Translations under genes and position numbers: made by a program
From: Podochytrium sp. JEL0797
Taxonomy: Eukaryota > Chytridiomycota > Chytridiomycetes > Chytridiales > Chytriomycetaceae
Length of the DNA: 64,000 bases
Direction of reading: 5' to 3'
Assembly: GCA_027596195.1 (NCBI GenBank)
Contig: JADGJG010000002.1
Location: 62,001-126,000 of the forward strand
Notes under the pieces: generated by a model
Told to the model about the DNA's origin: nothing
Databases searched by the model: none
What the model saw: only the letters and a program-made list of their open reading frames with translations
In this document: piece by piece, positions 33,150-43,923 of the stretch
Layout: each line of letters starts with the position of its first letter
Position numbering within the stretch: position 1 is the stretch's first letter

Positions 33150-34410
33150 ATGGGCTTGTGCAAGTGTCGAAACGTGACCAACCTTTTGTGAGTCTTCCTT
33201 CTTCTCCTATACGCATCCGTTCGTTAACCCTTTCCATCAGTTGCTTCGAGCACAGAAAGAATGTCTGTGAGAAATGTATCTCGTCGGACCACGTCAAAGT
33301 GAGTTCGAATTGTCATCCTCCTGCTTCGATCCTTCGTTCTAAACCACACCAATCGTCCATTCTTTGCACTAGTGCGTTGGTAACTATCCGACTCGATTCG
33401 TCCAATTCGATATTGGCGTACCGCTGAATTTAATCGAATCTCTCCGTTCTTCCAGTCAAATCGTATCTGCAGTGGCTGCAAGACTCGGATTATGATGCAG
33501 CCTGCCAGATTTGCCACGAATCGCTCGAACAGGGAGACCTCCTGCGCTTGAATTGTTTGGGTAAAACGAATACGTTGAACCTTTTGCTCCGAGGACTAGG
33601 GCCAGCCCCACACCTCATCTCACTGCCCTGAATGTCGATTCTTAATTTCAATCTCTTGCGATTTGATTCCAGACATTTTCCACCGCAAATGCATTTCCGA
33701 ACTTTGCGAAAAACTCCCCGAAACCACGGCTCCTGCGGGGTACGCGTGCCCCGTGTGCAACGTGAGTCGGATATCTGTTTTCTCCGTCAGCCAAAAAGAT
33801 TGCTGATCATTATAGTAAAAATGTAAACAGGCGAGCGTGATTCCCCCAGACAACGTCAACACACAAATTGCCGAAACCGTGCGTGTGGCCTTTGCGAACG
33901 CCAAGTGGGCGCAAAACATTATTCCCAAGAAATCGGTAAGCACTCTATACTTGTTTTTTTTGGAAGGCGTGGAATTAAACTCAACTTGGCCCTCCTCGCG
34001 ACCCAGACCATGCCGCTCGAACCCCCCAAGATTCCTCAAAACGCGCACGTTGTCACGAATCCTGTGATTTCTTCTCACAATGACTCTGTCTCGATCGAGA
34101 CTGGTAAGCGCAAATGTAATCACACGTGTTTCAACTAACTTTTTTTGACTGTCAGGAATCCTGCCCACCAAGAAAGTCGCCACGAAACCATCAGTTGGCA
34201 CACTGAGAGACGCGGATGACGACAAGTACGGAAAATCGGGCAATTTATCGGCGAACTGGTGAGGAGATCTTTTCTTGGAGTTCGTTTTTCTTTTGAGGCT
34301 GAACCAAACAAAGGACTCCACGGGGACGATTCTTGTCGCCCAAACGGCTCGCGTTTGGAACGGTTGTGGCGATTGTGCTCGTTATTTTCCTCTACTACTT
34401 CATCATTTGA
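33150..34410 (+). CDS. ZFPL1: ZFPL1-like Golgi zinc-finger membrane protein
   Basis: ZFPL1 is a cis-Golgi integral membrane protein with a B-box-like and a RING-like zinc region. Exons give MGLCKCRNVTNL, then CFEHRKNVCEKCISSDHVK, CVVKSYLQWLQDSDYDAACQ, ICHESLEQGDLLRLNCLD, and IFHRKCISELCEKLPETTAP followed by GYACPVCN. All these blocks match the animal protein. IIPKKS then probably splices to MPLEPPKIPQNAHVV. The last intron joins NLSANW to TPRGRFLSPKR, leaving a single C-terminal membrane helix (FGTVVAIVLVIFLYYFII). About nine exons are present with 40-90 bp introns. The ATG is at 33150 and the stop at 34408-34410. Acceptors in the middle (near 34009) are my best reading. Confidence 0.87.
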
Positions 34411-34479
34411 GAAATGAAAATGAGGAATACCTAATCTTTTATTTTCTTGCATCAAATCCATCCCAAAATCGACCCTTCA

Positions 34480-35145
34480 TCAACGCTTGGGTCCATCGGC
34501 AAGGAGACCCACAATCATGCAGTATAAATAGAAAAAGAAGGACAAGAGGTAAAAGGCGAGTTTGAAGAATGATTCCTTTTTGTGATCAGGCAGCGTTTTG
34601 AAAATCTCGGTCGCGTCATATGTATGTCTGTGGTTCATGATTCTAGAAGGGGAAATAGGATATAAATGATAGCTCTCGCGGCGGGTCGCATGCGGAATCA
34701 GATTTTCGTTCGGGGACAAAACATTACTTGTTGACGTTGAGAGCAATGAGCGGCACGTTGATGAGGAACGAGATCCAGGCTCCGTTGAACAAAAATAGCA
34801 GAGCCAGGATCGCATGGGCAATGTTTTCGGGGAGGACAAACTGTTTTGAAGGTTAATGGTTTGACTATTTGCGAATGAACTCGTGGACCTGGTTCAGCTT
34901 GTTGCAGAGATCGATGGGGTTGATGTAGTCGCATTCGAGATCAGAGAACATGATGATCTGCAAGAGCTTGTTTTAGCATTTGGGAAGGGAGGAAGGGAAG
35001 CGGCAGCGGGTGCTCACAAAGAAGACCATGGTGAAGAGCAGCACAGCGGCCATCACGACGGCAAACAAGAACAGCCACTGGATGGGGAGGTGAGTGAGCA
35101 TGCAGCGGAGAGAACACGAGGGCTACGCACGGCTTCTCCGTTCAT
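34480..35145 (-). CDS. ERV14: Cornichon/Erv14 cargo receptor
   Basis: Erv14 packages membrane proteins into COPII vesicles. A tiny first exon (MNGEA) splices to WLFLFAVVMAAVLLFTMVFF, then IIMFSDLECDYINPIDLCNK and FVLPENIAHAILALLF follow. The loop and last helix are YDATEIFKTLPDHKKESFFK and LLSFFFYLYCMIVGLLAD. Three membrane helices and the family's DATEIF signature are present. The stop is TCA at 34480-34482 on plus. The genes on both sides are on plus: ZFPL1 converges on it 69 bp away, and CSN7 diverges from it across 147 bp. Confidence 0.92.
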
Positions 35146-35292
35146 TTTTTCGAGAGTTTTTCGTCGTAAGCAAAAACAAGCATTCCGATTCATTCGCTCT
35201 TCATATTACAATAAGCTGTGAATAGGACCTAGTAACATCGGAAGGAAGGAGAGTGATCCCACCTCCAAAGGGGAAATCAAAAACTCTTCAAA

Positions 35293-36270
35293 ATGGACTC
35301 TTTCCTGGCCCTCGCCAAAGGCACCAAGGGAGCTGCCTGTGCCCAGCTGATTCTCGACGCGCTTTCTTCGCCAGGTGTTTTTGTGTTTGGCGAACTGCTG
35401 CACACGCCGAATGTTGCCGAGGTGAGAACAAGTTCACCTGCCCTTGGTGAGAGAGTTGCGTTAACGTGGCTGGCTGGTCCCAGCTCGCCGCGAGCCCCGC
35501 CCATTCGCCCAATCTCCGCCTCCTCGAAATCTTTGCCTATGGCTCCTTCACAGACTACCAAGGTGCGTTGCCCCTCGCTGCCCTTTCAAAACTGAACCCT
35601 TTCGGTTCCCACAGCCCACGCCGCACAGCTCCCCCCACTGTCTCCCGCCCAGCTCAAGAAGCTCAAGCAACTGTCCATCGTGACCCTTTCGCAATCCTCA
35701 AAGGTTGTAACCTCCCGTGTTGTTTCCTGCCTTGCGAATGCCGACCATTTCTGATCAAATCTCAGGTCCTTCCCTACACGCTTCTCCAATCATCCCTGCA
35801 AATTCCTAACGTGAGAGACCTCGAAGATTTGATCATCGATACCATGTACCAGTCCATTATTGCCGGCAAGTTGGACCAAAAAAATATGTGTTTGCGCGTC
35901 GAAATGGCCATGGGAAGGGACTTGAAACCCGGCCAGTCGCAGCAACTGCTGGATACTCTTTCCGCATGGTAAGCGAATCGACTGCCTCCACTTTTCGAAA
36001 TCCCCTCAACCTTCAATCTCCTCAAGGCTCGAGACGTCCGACAAAATCCTTGCCGCCATTGACCACCAACTCGAATCCGTCCTTTCGAGCGATGCAGCCT
36101 ATCTGAAAGAACAGGACGCGTACGAAAAGCAATTGGAAGTCCAAAAACAGGAGGCTGCCAAATCCGCTTCCTCGCGTTCGTTCCAACTCGACGACGATGA
36201 CGACAACATGATCAGACGGATGAGTGGGGGCAGGAAGCATTTTGCGAAGGGACGTAGCAGAAGGCACTGA
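35293..36270 (+). CDS. CSN7: COP9 signalosome subunit 7 (PCI domain)
   Basis: CSN7 is a PCI subunit of the complex that removes NEDD8 from cullins. Exons read MDSFLALAKGTKGAACAQLI, then LAASPAHSPNLRLLEIFAYG, LPPLSPAQLKKLKQLSIVTL, VLPYTLLQSSLQIPNVRDLE and DLIIDTMYQSIIAGKLDQ. These form the PCI winged helix and match CSN7 (FAYGTY..Y and IPNVRELEDLII blocks). The C-terminal part is a coiled coil with acidic DDDDD and ends in a basic tail. Introns are 40-60 bp long. A degraded copy of the last exon lies at 36419-36533. Confidence 0.9.
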
Positions 36271-36418
36271 GTGATGCGTGTGTTGGATTTTCTTTTGCTG
36301 GGTGTGGCTTGTTCCGCGTCGCGTGGCATGGCATGGGATGAAATTGCTTGAAATTGCTTTGTTTGTTTGTTTCGGAAGTTGCTTTATAAAGTCAATCTTC
36401 ATCTCGAGAAAGGGATCG

Positions 36419-36533
36419 TATCTGCGCATGCAGGGCGCGTATGAAAAGCTTGTGGAGACTCAGAAACAGGTGAATGCGCCTCCCACGCGTTCATTCCAAC
36501 AACAAGGGCAACACATATTACGACGCATGAGCT
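36419..36533 (+). pseudogene. Decayed duplicate of the CSN7 last exon
   Basis: In frame it still reads YLR.QGAYEKLVETQKQ, RSFQ and HILRRMS, against YLKEQDAYEKQLEVQKQ, RSFQ and NMIRRMS in CSN7 (from about 36100). It lacks the rest of the gene and runs into unrelated sequence. The surrounding spacer 36271-36634 holds nothing else I can name. Confidence 0.8.
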
Positions 36534-36634
36534 GTGTACTCATTTCTATAATTTGGAGGGCGTTTTCCTTTCAAGTGACGCGGTGTGGCAGATTTGGTTA
36601 TGTTTTGGCCGAGCTTCACAAGATACACACTTTT

Positions 36635-39600
36635 TTATGAAAACATCTCTATCGTCTCTTCTGCTCTTACAGTCAACACTGCCTCCACATCACCGACATT
36701 CCCCACTTTCACAGCCACAACAACTTTATACCTCCGCCCAGCCTTCACCACCGTCTCCACAAACGCAAACTTTGGCCGAAACTCTCCTACACCCTGCAAC
36801 AGTCCCTCTCCAACCTCCACCCCAGTCTCTACATCTACCACCGCCACCTTTACCCCGACCTCCGCCTGCGTCTCCACCATCACCAACACATCCCGCGTCG
36901 CAATCTTGAAATCCTGCTCCCACTGCACCACCCCTCCTTCCTCCACTCCTCCACCTGGAAACAGATGCCGCCTCTTCTCTTCATTCGCATACTCCTTCCC
37001 AATCGCCCCAAACAAAAACGGATGCTTCCCATACGCCCGTAAACTAAATGACAAATCGCGCGTTTTTTCATGCTGAGAAACCACCACCGTGTACCGCGAT
37101 TTCCGCCCCACAGGAACCTGAAACGACGCGAGAATGTGCGGCGAGTTGACGTACACGCCGACGCAAATGACGGTATACATGTCGGGCGAGTACACGCGGT
37201 GACAGTCCGTGTCGGCGAATACGTGGAGCGTGATGTAGTCTTGGTTTGGGGTTGTGGTGGTGGTGGTTGTCATGTGTTTCGAGAGGAGGAGCCATATTGT
37301 GGAAGGGGTTGTTGTGGTGGTGGGTTCTGTGGGGGAGACTTGGAGGCCGAATTGGGGGTTGTGGGCGAAGGTGTAGGCGTCTACGGCGGGGCCGGATTCG
37401 AGGGGCCAGGATCTACAAGAAAATGTCAATGTAGCACTACAAGACGCGTCGAAGAGGGAGAATGGACTCAACAAATGCATCACGTGCTGATAAGTGAACA
37501 TGGTTGGGTTCCAGTTCACATGGATCGATTCAAAGTGCTGGAGCACTGAATCAAAGTGGATCCAAAAGATGCCGTCGTCGTGATCCAGCGCCGAGACGCG
37601 GTCGTAGTTGAGGGCTTCCGAGAGCGCGAGGGTCCAGTTTTCCTTGTCGAGATGCGAGAATTTGCCTGAAATCAAAAAGAAATGAGATAGAGTTCTCGTG
37701 TGGAGGCATTTGCGAGGCTTTACCGTTCCAGCGGCAATGGTTCCACGGATTCTTAAGCTGTTTTTGTTGCGAAAATTTGGTGTCCAAAATTTACACACGC
37801 ACAATCGTGGTGCATTTGCTAACACACCTGAATCATGCGTCTTCCCAAGACTTCCCGAACATCCAAAACAGCATACGCATGCGCCGGGACCAGCCCGATT
37901 TTCTTAGCATGCGATTCATCCATATCGACCTGACCAAAAAGAGCTTTTCAGCCCAGACTAGTTGTCTATGCAAGACTCCAATACGCAATGGACTTACAGT
38001 TGCTAAAGTGATTAAAGCGCGTCCCGTGTTGAAACCGCTCATCATCCGTTTCCATTGAATATCCGCGTTCCATTTTGTGCTGCAAACACGCATCAAATGA
38101 GACTCAACTCAAGATGCGACCAATGAGACTCAACTCGTTGATAAATATCTGTTCCGGTATCCATCCCGTCAGAGCTACAAATTGAAATGGCATCAGTATT
38201 CGCAAACAAAAGGAAGCATCGCACCGTACAAATCGATCCCTGAATTGGACCCCGGAAAATCGTATCCCCCGTTCAACTTCATGTACGCCTTTTCGACAAT
38301 GCTGGGCCAAATTTCGTTCTGGTTGCTCGAGTACGTGCACATGAGGGATCCTTATGTAGAAATTTGCAAATTCAGCAATGGATTTCAAGTGCGAAGGAAT
38401 ATGTTACCAGATTTACTGACTGGCAGGTAGTCATCGACCACTATCGTTTTCATTTGAGAAATATGCCTATCAATTTTCGATTCTGTCTATCAAACACAAG
38501 GAGATCATAATTTTACCAATCTTGCGGTGGATTCCGTTGAATATCAATTTCACACTATATTTCCCCGACGGGTTGTATAACGGCACGCCATCCGCGTCTT
38601 GAGGAAAGATGCAGGCGGTGATCAGCTGAGTGAGGTTGGTTTAGAAACTTAGTGAGGAAAAAAGTCTCACTGAACCTGTTTCTGGAATTTACGTTCATAG
38701 GCCGCACTAACGCACAACGAAGCGACAAACGAGCAATCCGTGACAACATCCTACACAAAAGGGAAATTGCTTCAACATCCAGCATCTCCAACCTCTTACA
38801 AGCACACCACACCTGAACAATCGAATCCCTCGAAACCCGTGCAATCATGAGCGGATCGTTCATCAACTCAGGAACGCGTTTCCAACACCCAAACGACGCG
38901 TTCGTCAAACTCAAGAACCCATCCGGATCACAAAAAGGCTCACGCGTCCAAAACGAATCGGTCGAATCTGTTTCGATCCACGGAAGAAACAGACGTCCAT
39001 TCACGACGGACGCGTCTTTGAGAATATCGATTTCGGTTGGTGATAGTTGAGGAAACTCGGATCTCGTCACAGGTGGTTCCATCATGGGTGGTGATTCTTT
39101 GCGCGTCGAAATGAGGTGTTTGACTTGTTCGATGCGGCCCAAAATGAGGGATACTTTTTCGGAGAGGGTTGGTTTGTTTGGCGGTGGGGGAATCGATTCG
39201 AGGTAAGATAAGGCGAGTTCGCATCCGGCCACGTACGCGTCGAACGCTTGGTTCGGTTTGTCCTTTTCGTCAAATTCAAGTCCACGTTCAAAGAGAAACT
39301 AGATTCGAACCCCGCAGCCTCGTTCAGTTTTGGATACAGGAATTCTCTGCTTCGTTATTGGCCGAAAACTCACGTTGATGTGGGACATTCGTGTGGTATG
39401 TGAGGTGGGATCGAATGAGTTTTTCGAAGTGAGTTCCTTGATGATGGATGCACGATCGCAGTATAAGACTGCCTTTTCCAAACACGCATTCCGCACAGAT
39501 TCATCGGTTTCGTCTGGACAGGATGCGGGGGGTGGAGATTCAGGATTACAAGCGGATCGTGTCCCAGGCAAATCAAGCAGAAACCTGCAGCGATATCCAT

Positions 39601-39815
39601 AAGGACCTCCGTCAGACGATAGTAATCCACGAAAGCCGCTTTGTAATTGGCGCACCGATCAGCTGATGCCGCCGACGCCTCGAGTTTGGATTCCCCACAC
39701 ACAAAAGCCCCGTTAGTCAGACTTGTTTGAACTTGGACCCAAGGAACTCTCCGAATCCAAACACAGCACTCACGGCAAGTTCTTTGGCTCGCCGATGCCG
39801 CTCGAGTTGGCTCAT
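36635..39815 (-). CDS. CAPN7: CAPN7/PalB-type calpain with MIT domains
   Basis: CAPN7 (PalB/Rim13 in fungi) is an ESCRT-III-binding Cys protease. The start is the ATG at 39815 (MSQLERHRRAKELA). MIT-like helices follow (ADRCANYKAAFVDYYRLTE, and FDAYVAGCELALSYL after an intron). The calpain core has the catalytic Cys in VTDCSFVASL (about 38733), then YNPSGKYSVKLIFNG and IVEKAYMKLNGGYDFPGSNS. The His lies in GLVPAHAYAVLDVREV (about 37880) and the Asn in LKNPWNHCRWNG (about 37745). The C-terminal C2-like half carries FWIHFDSVLQHFESIHVNWN and ends at 36635. About ten exons are present. The whole catalytic triad is intact. Confidence 0.9.
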
Positions 39816-39889
39816 ATTGTGGATTTTTTTTGACAGCCAAACAAAGACACCAAAAGACACAACAAAGCCGAAAATTGCAACGCGCGCAC
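39816..39889. promoter_or_regulatory. 74-bp divergent promoter CAPN7 / LRRC45
   Basis: Only 74 bp separate the two start codons. It is AT-rich with a T8-type tract next to the CAPN7 start. Both promoters must lie here or inside the genes. Confidence 0.6.
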
Positions 39890-42173
39890 ATGACGCAACA
39901 TTTCGCAGATCAATTTGAAGCAGAATGTGCAACTCTCGGGGCCTGTGAGGCTGCGATCGCCGTCGTCAAGAACGCGTTGAAAGAGCCCAAAGAGAAGGAA
40001 AGGAAAAACAAAGTCGTGCTTCAGGGACACTGCATCGACGCGAAGGTAAATGGAATAGGACTATCATCGATATTAAATCGGGCTCGATTCAGGCCTTGAC
40101 CGCTCTCTGCACAGTCCTGTCAAAAGACGTGTTGATTTCGTCCCTTTGTCTCTCTGACACGTTCCTCGGCGACGACGGCGCCATATTACTTTCCGGGTAT
40201 GAAAACAGAATCAAATCAAATCCGCTCGTTCTTCTCACAAGAACTCCTTTTGCAGCTGTCTCAAAAAAAACACTACCATCACGCACCTCGACCTTCGTGG
40301 CAACAACATCCGCTCCGACGGAGCCATCGCACTTTCTCAAATGCTCAAAATGAATGGAACCCTCAAAGGCTTGATGCTCGAATGGAACTGTTTGGGCATC
40401 TGGGAAACGGGCGTCAAAGCCCTCGCGGACGCGTTGCTCGTGAACGACGCGTTGGAAATATTGGATTTGAGAAACTGCAAATTGAGTCCGCAGGGAGTGA
40501 ATATGTTGAGTTTGGGGCTGAAACAAAATAAGGCGTTGAGAAAATTGGGTGAGAGACGTTGTCACTTTATATTCTTCGAAAAGTGAATTGAAACGAAATC
40601 CAGATTTGAGATGGAATAGCGGGGGGCTCGTTGGTGGCCGCGGCCTCCTCCAATGTATGAAGCACAACCATACAATTACGGAACTCTCACTCGTAGGGAA
40701 CGAAATCCCCGAAGACCTCCTGCGTGCCATCGAAGCGTGTGTCGAACGCAACAAATCGCGACACGACGAGACCATGAATTCGAAACTGAAGGCTGATTTT
40801 CTCACGTCCACGTTTCAGCAACTCTCCGAGAGCCATCAGAATACGATTGACCATTTAAACACGAGTCTCGAGATGTCGAAGGAGAATTCGGGAACTGTGA
40901 CGGGCAAGTTGGCGGCGGTATCGAAAGAATTGATTGAAACTAGAGAAGGCAAGAAAGCGGTAGAAGAGAGGTTGAGGGAAGCTGAGAAGGAGAAGGAGGA
41001 ATACGGGAAGGTGATTTCGGGGCTCCAAAAAGAAATTCTGAACGAAAAAGAGGTTAGTTTGTTTGATGCTTCGTTTTTCTTTTACAAACTAACTCGATAC
41101 TCAGAAAATTCTACATCTTGAGCATCGTGGAGCCAAACACGCTTCCTCTTTGGAAGTCAAAATCAAAGACCTCGAAACCACACACACGGAAATGGATCTT
41201 AAAATCAGCGTTCTCAAGAAAGACAAGGGATTCCTCGTGGAAGAGCTGGACAAAGTGAAGCGACGCGAAAAAGACCGGATCGAATTAAACAATGAAAAGA
41301 TGGAACGCTTGGAACAAATGCAGCACCGCAAAATCCTCGAAATTCAGCAAGACAAGGACCGGCAAGTTGTTGAAAAGGCGCGAGAGTTTGAAGACCGTAC
41401 GCGAGCAATGGAAATGCAGAAGCAAAAATTGGTGGAGGAAGTGGACCGCGTCAAATCTGAGTTTGTTGCCGAGAAGCACAAGTTGTTGGATCTGGTGAGC
41501 CATACAGAAATCAAGATTCGGAACGACGAGGTTAGTTAACGGCTGCACGCCAATTAAATTGAGAATTTCTCTCATTCGTTAGAATTTAGTCCAAGCGGCG
41601 GCAATCGTTGGAGCACGAGCTAGACTCCATTCGCTCCTTGAAAGACAAACTCCAAGAAGAATTGTCCACCCAAGTTTCTATTCACTCCTCCTCTCTCCGA
41701 GAACATGAATCCGAAGTCAACAATTTGACCGCCTCACGAAAGACCCTCACTGAGCAGCTATCCAAACTCGAACACAAACACACAAAACTGTCGTCCGAGT
41801 TTCACATATTGCAAACTGAAAATTCTGCAACCCTCAAAACTTGCCGATCGCAAGAAGAAAAGATTCACGCGTTGGAAACGAAATTGGAGCAGGGGCATGA
41901 GGAGGTGGCTCACTTGAAACGATCGCGGGCAAAGGAGCGGGAGAGTCACGAAATTGCGTTGGCCGAAAAGGATGAGATTATTGCAAAATTGAGAGAAGAG
42001 ATCAAAAAGTAAGTCCTCCATTCTTGCCATCAACTCGCATTTAAGCTTTATTCCTTAGACTCGAAGCGGAGATGGAGCAAGAGCGCGATGATCAGGAATT
42101 GCGAATGAAGGAGATTTCTCTGCAGATCACTTCGGTGCTGGCACAGCGACAAAAGTCGCGACGAGCCAAATAA
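39890..42173 (+). CDS. LRRC45: LRRC45-like centriolar-linker protein
   Basis: LRRC45 sits at the proximal ends of centrioles and at basal bodies. The N-terminal third has about six ribonuclease-inhibitor-type LRRs: ALTALCTVLSKDVLISSLCL, HLDLRGNNIRSDGAIALSQM, GLMLEWNCLGIWETGVKALA, EILDLRNCKLSPQGVNML and a DLRWN...GGRGLLQCM unit. The DLRWN and NEIPEDLLRAIE blocks match LRRC45 closely. The remaining about 450 residues are coiled coil, rich in Glu and Lys. The stop is TAA at 42171-42173. About seven short introns break it. The start is the first in-frame ATG, at 39890. Confidence 0.88.
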
Positions 42174-42255
42174 ATTACAGATTTAAACTACAAATTATGC
42201 TCGATAGCTTCAAAAAGTTTCGGGCTTTATAGGTCTAATGCACATTCCAAAACAC

Positions 42256-43032
42256 TCAAACAAAGAAATAGGCAGCAACCAAGCACATGGTCACATTCCA
42301 AACACCCAAACCAACGCTGGAAGCCCCGTTAACAGACACTTTGGCAGTCGCAGCCAAGGTGGAACTAGCGGCTAAAGTGGCAGCTGCCGCAGTCGAGGTG
42401 GAAGCCGCGCTCGACTTGGTGGAAGCTGGCGCCGTCGCAGTCGACGAAGAAGGAACAACGTCCAACGAGGAAGAAGGAGCCACGGCCAACGAGGGCGTCT
42501 GTTGCGAGCTGGTTTGACCAGCAAGATAGTCCGCCACCGTTCCAACATACGTGTACTTCACAGCTTGGCCAAAAAGTGTGTCGGTCGCGCAGCCGAGTTG
42601 CAGCGCCGTGACAGAGACTGGGGTGCCGGAACAGTCGCTGTTGTCCCACAACATGCTTGCGGTACTGCTCACCGAAGTGGAAGTATACATGATCTTCTTC
42701 ATTGTCGCCAATACATTAACTTGACACACGCCCAACGCGGTGACTTGGAAGTCTCCCTGCGCCGTTGGCTCCAAAGGAGGTGGACACGCTGCCCCAGCAT
42801 CCCCGAAGGACATTGTTACAAGCACTTGCTGTGTTGGCGGGAAGAATGCGCCCAGGAACCCGGTGAACCCGTTCTGGTCGCAAAAGCCTTGACTGTTTCC
42901 TCCAATGAAGCAGTTAGGGGCCGTTGGCGGCATAGGGGACTCGGGGCAGACGAAATCCGGTACAGTACTGTAGCGGAACGAGAGCGGCTGGGCGCACGTT
43001 CCGTTATACGCTACGTTGACGTGGGCAGACAT
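42256..43032 (-). CDS. Cys-rich, Ser/Thr-rich cell-surface-like protein, 258 aa
   Basis: The single open frame starts at the ATG at 43032. Residues 1-160 hold about ten Cys, spaced as in a disulfide-bonded extracellular fold (for example DFVCPESPM, NCFIGG, GFCDQNG, CQVNVL, DNSDCSG and QLGCATD). Residues 170-235 are almost only Ala, Ser and Thr, typical of an O-glycosylated stalk. The last about 18 residues are hydrophobic (VGLGVWNVTMCLVAAYFFV), as in GPI-anchor signals. There is no clear N-terminal signal peptide, so an upstream exon may be missing. It converges with LRRC45, 82 bp away. The family is unknown. Confidence 0.6.
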   Translation of the reverse strand: MSAHVNVAYNGTCAQPLSFRYSTVPDFVCPESPMPPTAPNCFIGGNSQGFCDQNGFTGFLGAFFPPTQQVLVTMSFGDAGAACPPPLEPTAQGDFQVTALGVCQVNVLATMKKIMYTSTSVSSTASMLWDNSDCSGTPVSVTALQLGCATDTLFGQAVKYTYVGTVADYLAGQTSSQQTPSLAVAPSSSLDVVPSSSTATAPASTKSSAASTSTAAAATLAASSTLAATAKVSVNGASSVGLGVWNVTMCLVAAYFFV

Positions 43033-43134
43033 ATTTTGATTGCAACTTTTAATTGATACTGTTCATCAAAAATTTCCCCTTTTTAATGGATGGACCGCGC
43101 CGGGACAGCGCTTTTTAATCTCCATCGAGATAAG

Positions 43135-43146
43135 CCCCCCCCCCCC
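43135..43146 (+). repeat. C12 homopolymer
   Basis: This is a run of 12 C upstream of the arginase pseudogene. Its length may vary. Confidence 0.85.
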
Positions 43147-43216
43147 GTCATTAGAGTGAAAAAGTAATGGCTCTTATCGTCGCTCAGCTGTCATCTGGCT
43201 GGGCAGTGGGCGCGCG

Positions 43217-43800
43217 GTGTTTTGGCTTTTCTCCCTCTCCCGAAAATCGAATTCCGATATCCTATTAAATTGGGTATTAGTTTCTGACAAGCCTCAGTTC
43301 AAGCACAATAATGAAGGCGGACTCATTGTCGAAATGGAAGGCCCTTTCAACAGGAACGTTGAGCTCGACAACAAACCAGTTCAGAACCACTTCACTTACG
43401 GAATCCTCAAGAACGTCGAGTACGTGTCCAACACCACCAAGGAAGTCCACGACCTGTGTCTTGCCCTCATCATTGGTGGAGACTACTCCCTCGCCATCGA
43501 AACCGTCTTGGGATCCCTCAAGGCTTACCCCAAGATGGGACTCATCTGGGTCGACGCCCACAGTAACATGAACACCGAGGAATGCACGACCAATGGAAAC
43601 TTGCAGGGACTATGCCGCCCCATCGCATTCGTGTCTGGACTCACCAAGATCATGTCCCCACTTCAGCAAGTGGTTAAAATCCGACTTTAACCTCTCGCGT
43701 CTCGTGTACAAAATTTTACGTGGCCACAACATCAAGGCTTTATCCATGACGCAGGTGGTGCGGATAAGCCATACTCTTTCACAACTACAAATAAAGAATA
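43217..43800 (+). pseudogene. Decayed arginase gene
   Basis: An open stretch reads ALIIGGDYSLAIETVLGSL, then GLIWVDAHSNMNTEE and NGNLQGL, clearly an arginase core (consensus GGDHS..., VDAHADIN, GNLHG). The Mn ligand His of GGDHS is Tyr here, the second Asp of DAHxD is Asn, and the His of GNxHG is Gln. The N-terminal third and the C-terminal GGD-type region are missing. After a stop at 43690, a further arginase-like piece (ILRGHNIKALSMTQVVR) appears in another frame. Lost ligands, gaps and frame change mark it as dead. Arginase normally breaks down arginine to urea and ornithine. Confidence 0.8.
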
Positions 43801-43923
43801 ATGGGAATAGTGGATTGAATCGCCACCAGCACCCATCAACTGCTTTTTTTTTCGATTTTTCTTTCCGCATTTCGCAAGCCTGACCTCAAGCCCCCCCGCC
43901 CCCGCAAGATCTCGCGCGCCTAA

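Noticed and set aside
36585..37076. Thr/Pro-rich plus-strand frame opposite CAPN7
   Set aside because: The repeats come from GTG/GGC-rich coding on the other strand. No signal peptide or intron structure supports a gene.
43128..43200. Apparent palindrome flanking the C12 run (GATAAGCC / GGCTCTTATC)
   Set aside because: The pairing is short and interrupted and could arise by chance.
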